From NCBI RefSeq assembly GCF_001687565.2, contig NZ_CP016534.2, positions 2,360,501 to 2,424,500 on the forward strand: a stretch of DNA of 64,000 nt, read 5' to 3'. The notes under the pieces are model-generated. The model had not been told where the DNA came from. It did not search any database and saw nothing but the letters and a program-made list of their open reading frames with translations. Origin of the DNA: Planococcus antarcticus DSM 14505. Its GTDB lineage: Bacteria > Bacillota > Bacilli > Bacillales_A > Planococcaceae. The position numbers were made by a program, and so were the translations under genes. Shown here piece by piece: positions 59,861-64,000 of the stretch; position 1 is the stretch's first letter, and the number at the start of each line of letters is the position of its first letter.

Positions 59861-60271
59861 TTATTCGCTCTCATTCTGAGGCATATAGAGAACTCCACAC
59901 ATATGACCATCCAGGTCTTTGAAACTCCAGGCATACATGTATTCATTGTCCATTTTTTCATTGGCTGACTGGCCGCCCGCTTTAAACGCATCGTTTACCA
60001 ATTCATCAACATCTGCTTTACTGCTGACAGAAATGGCTGTAATGACTTCCGCATAGTTTGTCGTGTCTGCAATTTCCCTTTTTGAAAAGCTCTTGAAATA
60101 ATCCTCTGTCAGTAACATCGCATAAATCGTTGGTCCAATGATCATACAGGCCGCATTCTGGTCCGTCATCTCTTCCTCAAATCCAAATCCGATTTCTTCA
60201 AAAAAAGCTTTGGAGCGTTCCAGCTTCTTCACCGGCAAATTGACGAAAATATGGCTCGCTTGGACACTCAT
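59861..60271 (-). CDS. VOC-fold (glyoxalase/bleomycin-resistance-like) protein
   Basis: A 136-residue protein with the vicinal-oxygen-chelate pattern: IFVNLPVKKLERSKAFFEEIG at the start (beta-alpha, in two parts) and SFKDLDGHMCGVLYM at the end. The residue pairs expected to bind metal are not all clear. Members include lactoylglutathione lyase-like and antibiotic-binding proteins; the substrate is unknown. It stands alone on the minus strand between terminators. Confidence 0.85.
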   Translation of the reverse strand: MSVQASHIFVNLPVKKLERSKAFFEEIGFGFEEEMTDQNAACMIIGPTIYAMLLTEDYFKSFSKREIADTTNYAEVITAISVSSKADVDELVNDAFKAGGQSANEKMDNEYMYAWSFKDLDGHMCGVLYMPQNESE

Positions 60272-60349
60272 GCTTTTTGCCCCCCTTTTTTCTTTTTCTG
60301 TTCACCACCATCTATTCGCCGCAGCTTTCTGATCCTCCTGCTAAGAGAA

Positions 60350-60372
60350 AAAGATCCTCAGAAATGATCTTT
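60350..60372 (-). terminator. Terminator of the dsdA group
   Basis: A 7-bp stem, AAAGATC / GATCTTT (60350-60356 with 60366-60372), overlapping the last stop codon and followed on the minus strand by TTTCTC. Confidence 0.6.
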
Positions 60373-60654
60373 AGGCTAGACGATACCGCATCAAATACGG
60401 CAGTACAAGAATGTTGGCAGGGATGATCACTAACACAGCCAATATAAATGCTTGCGTGCTAGTTGGATAAGATACAAGATTAAAAGCAAAAATTGATCCT
60501 ACTAATAGTAAAGACGCTAGAATGCGTGACAGAAATTGGACTTTATGAAGCTTTCCGCAATTCGTGCAAGCAATCGGCTTATAGGCAGCCACAAGGATTT
60601 GCTGACTTGTTTCCAGGTAAATCGCGCGTGGCATATTACACATTGCTGCATCAT
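60371..60654 (-). pseudogene. CxxC-x(20)-CxxC membrane zinc-ribbon protein, frameshifted
   Basis: One frame starts MMQQCVICHARFTWKQVSKS (from 60654) with a CxxC and the WKQ motif of the small cxxc_20_cxxc family, then loses homology after SLW. The other frame has PIACTNCGKLHKVQF, the second CxxC, followed by two hydrophobic segments and RYRLA to the stop at 60371. A single missing base near TGTGGCTG (about 60590) would join them into 94 residues with about 21 residues between the cysteine pairs. As it stands, only a 90-residue frame (from 60643) without the first CxxC is intact. Function of the family is unknown. Confidence 0.7.
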
Positions 60655-60668
60655 TTGCCTGCTTTCAG

Positions 60669-60948
60669 CTAATCTACGTATTGCTTTGCTTCGAGCAGTG
60701 ACCAACCAAATTCCTGTCGTGTACGCTTGACAGCTTCAACTGTTTTTCCTTTTTGTAGAAGTTCCAGAAGCACTTCATCAACGTCCCTTTCTGCTAAATC
60801 TATGCCCTGTGTTGTTTGTTTGAGCAATTTTTCGACATGTCTGACTCTTTTTCCCCAGCGCTTCAATTCGTTTTTCCGAGGCGGTATATAAAATATAGCC
60901 AGCTATAAAAATAGTACCGATTATGATAATAATCCAAGTTAAATCCAT
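60669..60948 (-). pseudogene. Membrane-anchored L7/L12 C-terminal-like protein, frameshifted
   Basis: With AGGAGG eight bases upstream, a frame starts at 60948: MDLTWIIIIIGTIFIAGYIL (a membrane anchor) and continues to EALGKK. The second frame then carries VRHVEKLLKQ to TVEAVKRTRQEFGWSLLEAK and the stop at 60669; this last part resembles the end of ribosomal L7/L12 (vR..tG.sLkEAK..V). Removing one G from the G4 of CTGGGGAAAAAG (60848-60856) joins them into 92 residues. It lies directly after the dsdA stop. Role unknown. Confidence 0.7.
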
Positions 60949-60952
60949 TTTT

Positions 60953-62284
60953 TCAGCCTCCTAAATAAGTTTTTCCACGGTGGTAAAATCCGTCCATTTC
61001 TTCTTCCGGCACTAAAGCGCCACCAGTTGACCATCCAATATGAGTAGCAGTAGCCATCGGAATTTGATTGGTTTCAGCATAACTAGAAGCCTTGATTCTC
61101 AAAGGACCCAGCAATCCTGCTGTAGCAGAGGGTTCAACGAAGATTGCTTCACTATCTGCTAAAAGAGTCAATAATTTAAATAACTCCTGATCTTCAATGG
61201 TATAGATGCCGCTTACGGTTTTTTCACTGATGCCCGAAGCAAAGCTCGATGGCCTGCCGACAGCTAGTCCATCACCTTCTGTAACATTGTCTATACCGAA
61301 ATCCTGGACGCTGAGCTTTTCTTTTTCACCCGTCATTAATCCGATTAACACTGCAGGAGAATGAGTCGGTTCAACAAAAAAGCAATGAACTGCATCACCT
61401 AAAACTTGCTTAAGGCCGAAAGCAATGCCACCGGGAGCCCCGCCTACTCCACAAGGTAAATAGACAAAAAGTGGATGGTTGGCATCTACTGGAATGTCTG
61501 CATCGTCTAGTTGCTGCTTGAGCCGAAAAGCAGCGACGCTATACCCTAAAAATAAGTGTTTGGACTTTTCGTCATCGACAAAATAAGCATCGGACTTTGC
61601 AAGTGTTGTCTCTCGCCCCGCCCAAATAGCTTCACTGAAATCTCCTTCGAATTCCACTACAGTTGCTCCTTTTTCACGTAGCAAGTCTTTTTTCCATTGT
61701 TTAGCGTCTGAAGACATATAAACGGATACTTGGAAACCGAGTTTAGCGCTGATGATGCCGATACTCAGTCCTAGATTTCCAGTAGAACCGACACCAATAG
61801 AATAACGACTGAAAAAGTGCTTGAACCCGTCAGAAGAAAACTGCTCGTAAGATTGTTCGGTTGTCAGCATTCCTGCATCAATGGCTAGTTTTTCTGCGTG
61901 ATGCAGTACTTCATAAACACCACCACGTGCTTTAATAGATCCAGCAATCGGTAATTCGTTATCGCATTTCAAAAATAGTTTTCCTTCAATTTTTGCATCG
62001 TAATGGTCGTTGAGTTGCTGTTTCATACCAGAAATCTCGCGCAGCGGTGATTCCACAATACCTTTGGCTGCTGCAGTTTCTGGAAATTCTGCTGCTAAAT
62101 ATGGTGCGAATCGCTGCCAAAGAAGCTCTGCCTCTTTCATATCCGCGAAACTTACTGGCAATCCGGACATGTCATTCTTTTTTTGAAGCTTCGGATTTAG
62201 CCAGACAACTGGTTTTAAACTTACAATGTTTTCAAGTAATGGATATTTTGCAACCCAGCTGTTTAGTTGTTGCTGCATGGTCAT
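60953..62284 (-). CDS. dsdA: D-serine ammonia-lyase (D-serine dehydratase)
   Basis: PLP enzyme that turns D-serine into pyruvate and ammonia. It has 443 residues. The PLP lysine is Lys118 in PIAGSIKARGG; the phosphate-binding loop is VGSTGNLGLSIG, and YLPCGVGGAPGGIAFGLK follows. The frame extends 36 codons upstream, but the ATG at 62284 with AAGGGGA ahead and the family N-terminus support it. No dsdX or dsdC partner is seen. D-serine detoxification or use as carbon is the likely role. Confidence 0.93.
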   Translation of the reverse strand: MTMQQQLNSWVAKYPLLENIVSLKPVVWLNPKLQKKNDMSGLPVSFADMKEAELLWQRFAPYLAAEFPETAAAKGIVESPLREISGMKQQLNDHYDAKIEGKLFLKCDNELPIAGSIKARGGVYEVLHHAEKLAIDAGMLTTEQSYEQFSSDGFKHFFSRYSIGVGSTGNLGLSIGIISAKLGFQVSVYMSSDAKQWKKDLLREKGATVVEFEGDFSEAIWAGRETTLAKSDAYFVDDEKSKHLFLGYSVAAFRLKQQLDDADIPVDANHPLFVYLPCGVGGAPGGIAFGLKQVLGDAVHCFFVEPTHSPAVLIGLMTGEKEKLSVQDFGIDNVTEGDGLAVGRPSSFASGISEKTVSGIYTIEDQELFKLLTLLADSEAIFVEPSATAGLLGPLRIKASSYAETNQIPMATATHIGWSTGGALVPEEEMDGFYHRGKTYLGG

Positions 62285-62366
62285 ACAAATCCCCTTCCGT
62301 TCGATTGGCTTGTTCATTTCATCATACAGGACAATCGAAGAAAATTCATCCTTATACTGGAAGGGT

Positions 62367-63047
62367 CTATTGTCCGCTTGATAGCTTGCCAAAACCTTTG
62401 CTTAAGCCCAACATGACAATTCCAATCAATAGAAATGCCCACCATGCCACATGAACGACTGGACCAATTCCATCAAAGAGAAAGGCAATCCCTAGCATAA
62501 AAGCAAATATTACCATGCCATATAATCCGCTCTTCACGTAAAACTTCCATTGCTGATTTTTTGGTTTGAAGATAGAAGAACGAATAATCTTAAAAATTAA
62601 TCTGATGCTCAACGTACCAAACAAACTGACTGTTAATAAAATCAACAAGATACTGCCAAGCGCCACCTCATTGCTCCATGCAGTAAAAGTAGAAAAAACA
62701 ACATTTATAATCCCGTAAGTAATGGCAAACCAGCCCACTAATCCAGCCAATCCTGAAGCCGCAAGCCAATAAATATTTCTTCGCTTTTGGCTAGGCAGAT
62801 TTGCAATCAACTCATCTGCATAGGCTTGTGGTGAATCCCCGAAGAGGTCTGCTGCATTTTTCTTATATTCCTGTGCTTCTAATAAATGATCCAGTAAGTC
62901 CATTAAAATTTCTTCACTTGCATGCTCATCAACGCGGAGGTCCGTTCGAATATATACTAACAGGTCTTCATAAACTCGTTCATTTTCAGTATTCAAAAGC
63001 TCTCTTTTATCGTTATTTTCCTTAATCAGTTCAGTCGGTCCTCTCAT
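62367..63047 (-). CDS. DUF1129-like membrane protein
   Basis: A 226-residue protein with an acidic N-terminal helical part (about 20-90, LLDHLLEAQEYKKNAADLFG) and four to five membrane segments (about 92-215). Such proteins, often annotated as DUF1129 or DUF1700-like, are commonly placed after PadR regulators. The ATG at 63047 follows AAGGGGTG; the beginning overlaps padR by about 17 bases, so they are co-translated. Function is unknown. Confidence 0.75.
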   Translation of the reverse strand: MRGPTELIKENNDKRELLNTENERVYEDLLVYIRTDLRVDEHASEEILMDLLDHLLEAQEYKKNAADLFGDSPQAYADELIANLPSQKRRNIYWLAASGLAGLVGWFAITYGIINVVFSTFTAWSNEVALGSILLILLTVSLFGTLSIRLIFKIIRSSIFKPKNQQWKFYVKSGLYGMVIFAFMLGIAFLFDGIGPVVHVAWWAFLLIGIVMLGLSKGFGKLSSGQ

Positions 63048-63375
63048 CTTGTCCACCCCTTTTCAGTAATTGGCTGACCGGCTTGGCGATTTGAAGCCAT
63101 TCAAGAGCCATTTGTTCTAACTCCACTTTTCCTTCATCGGTCAAAAAATAATACTTACGGTTCGGCCCGGCTGCAGAAGGTCTCATTTCACCGCGGATAA
63201 AGCCATTTTTCTGTAACCGAAGCAGGACTGGATAAATGGTGCCATCGCTAATGTCCGGCAAACCGATCTCTTGCAGCTTTTGCGAAAGTTCATAGCCATA
63301 GACCGGCTTCTCTTCCACTACGGCCATTACACAAGCTTCTAAAACCCCTTTTAGCAATTGACTTCTAAGAGCCAT
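63031..63375 (-). CDS. PadR family transcriptional regulator
   Basis: A 114-residue winged-helix repressor. MALRSQLLKGVLEACVMAVV, YGYELSQKLQEIGL, ISDGTIYPVLLRLQKNGFI and GPNRKYYFLTDEGK are the PadR hallmarks; it is of the short PadR-s2 type without a large C-terminal domain. The GGGAGAGA site places the start at 63375 (11 in-frame codons upstream are not coding). It has a promoter at 63459-63487 and a long inverted repeat between promoter and gene, pointing to self-repression. Confidence 0.93.
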   Translation of the reverse strand: MALRSQLLKGVLEACVMAVVEEKPVYGYELSQKLQEIGLPDISDGTIYPVLLRLQKNGFIRGEMRPSAAGPNRKYYFLTDEGKVELEQMALEWLQIAKPVSQLLKRGGQDERTD

Positions 63376-63396
63376 ATCAGTCTCTCCCTTCGGTAC

Positions 63397-63446
63397 TTGG
63401 TAATGCAAGATAGTGTCTTAAAAAAATAACTACCTTGCATTACCAA
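63397..63446. promoter_or_regulatory. Candidate PadR operator (long inverted repeat)
   Basis: TTGGTAATGCAAG (63397-63409) and its exact reverse complement (63434-63446) flank 24 bases. With two mismatches the arms extend to about 20 bases each. The right arm begins about 12 bases past the -10 box, so a bound dimer pair would cover the start of transcription. Confidence 0.75.
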
Positions 63447-63458
63447 CTAGTTATTTTC

Positions 63459-63487
63459 ATTGTATTCAATTATTTTTATTTTGTCAA
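63459..63487 (-). promoter_or_regulatory. Strong sigma-A promoter of padR
   Basis: Minus strand: -35 TTGACA (63482-63487, perfect consensus), 17-base spacer, -10 TACAAT (63459-63464). Confidence 0.85.
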
Positions 63488-63606
63488 TCATTTATATTGC
63501 AATTTATATTGCGAGCTAGGAAGTAATTAATTGCTATCTTTTGCTTTGGTTACTTTTTCATATCACTTTGATGTGGACAAGAAAGACATTGTCTTTACTT
63601 TCTTAT

Positions 63607-63692
63607 ATCGCTTCGGCCGCTTCAGGCATGGCTCACACGATAAGCCGGGAAGAACACCCGTCTCATCGCTCCCCTAGCCCTTGGTCGCGCCG
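63607..63692. repeat. Dispersed structured repeat (family 3), copy C
   Basis: Aligns with 58011-58098; its first 23 bases also match 42944-42966. The hairpin arms are 63637-63649 and 63657-63669, with loop AAGAACA. One base pair is A-T in copy B and G-C here, a compensatory change. The rest of 63693-63893 has no gene that I can support; AATTCAACTTA recurs at 63850-63860. Confidence 0.7.
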
Positions 63693-63893
63693 TCTCTTTT
63701 TGTGTAAATCGTCTTGAGTCGCGCTGTTGAAAGAAAGAAATCGCTTTCCAACTTGGTCCGAGTGAAGAAGCGATGGAAGAGCAGTTGATTTTTTCCTACC
63801 TAAACCTTTCTTTCTCAACATCTTTGAATAACGATCAGCAGGAAACCTTAATTCAACTTATCTAAAACACATCCAACGCAGAAACCAACATAG

Positions 63894-63916
63894 AAAAAAA
63901 CCGACCAATTGGCCGG
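63894..63916 (-). terminator. Terminator of the gene cut by the window end
   Basis: CCGACC / GGCCGG (63901-63906 with 63911-63916) forms a 6-bp stem with one G-U pair on the minus strand, followed by seven T (63894-63900). Confidence 0.75.
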
Positions 63917-63918
63917 CT

Positions 63919-64000
63919 TTACAATGTTCCCTCTTTTAACTTTTCATGCCAATCGGCAAGCATCGGCATATCTTCTTCGCTAATAGCGCCTGTGCTCAAT
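63919..64000 (-). CDS. C-terminal end of an unidentified protein (cut by window edge)
   Basis: The minus strand is open from the window end to a TAA at 63919-63921 and codes for GAISEEDMPMLADWHEKLKE followed by GTL. A terminator follows the stop directly, which supports a real gene end. The fragment is too short to name. Confidence 0.55.
   Translation of the reverse strand, partial: LSTGAISEEDMPMLADWHEKLKEGTL

Overview
The window is a core-genome segment of a low-GC Gram-positive bacterium of the order Bacillales. Gene order (proS-rseP-dxr-cdsA-uppS-frr-pyrH-tsf-rpsB, codY-hslU-hslV-xerC, trmFO-topA-dprA-sucD-sucC, rplS-trmD-rimM-khpA-rpsP-ffh-ylxM-ftsY-smc-rnc, acpP-fabG-fabD-plsX-fapR-recG, rsgA-prkC-prpC-rsmB-fmt-def-priA-coaBC-rpoZ-gmk-remA) follows the Bacillus subtilis 130-150 degree region. 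Several B. subtilis genes are absent: the fla/che operon between codY and rpsB, rlmN between rsmB and prpC, spoVM beside rpmB, and yloB/yloC. Protein style and the loss of sporulation markers suggest a Planococcaceae member (Planococcus-like); this is inference from content, no search was run.

Layout: 0.1-9.3 kb, on the minus strand, holds translation factors (rpsB, tsf, frr, proS), UMP kinase and isoprenoid/envelope genes. 9.6-13.4 kb is the codY operon (xerC-hslV-hslU-codY in transcription order). 13.4-22.9 kb carries trmFO, topA, dprA, sucCD, rnhB, rbgA and lepB. 23-32.5 kb carries ribosome and tRNA maturation, SRP targeting, SMC and RNase III. 33-36.6 kb is the FapR-controlled fatty-acid/phospholipid operon with a clear FapR operator. 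36.6-42.4 kb has recG, serine dehydratase and fakA-asp23. rpmB (plus strand) separates this from 43.1-55.7 kb, which holds thiN-rpe-rsgA-prkC-prpC-rsmB-fmt-def-priA-coaBC-rpoZ-gmk-remA. rqcH is divergent at 55.8 kb. After it the window becomes accessory: an intergenic repeat zone, a two-gene amino-acid ABC transporter lacking its ATPase, a VOC protein, and a minus-strand set headed by a PadR regulator with a DUF1129-like membrane protein, D-serine dehydratase and two small genes that both look frameshifted.

Most of the window is ordinary housekeeping DNA, and I do not see a complete novel system. The points worth a second look are: an apparent frameshift in remA exactly on an A7 tract that would be repaired by -1 slippage; two further single-base frameshifts in adjacent small genes; promoters embedded in the terminators of upstream genes (trmFO/xerC and recG/fapR); a long inverted repeat at the padR promoter; and three families of intergenic repeats, one with a hairpin showing a compensatory base change and one forming a direct 75-bp duplication after acpP.
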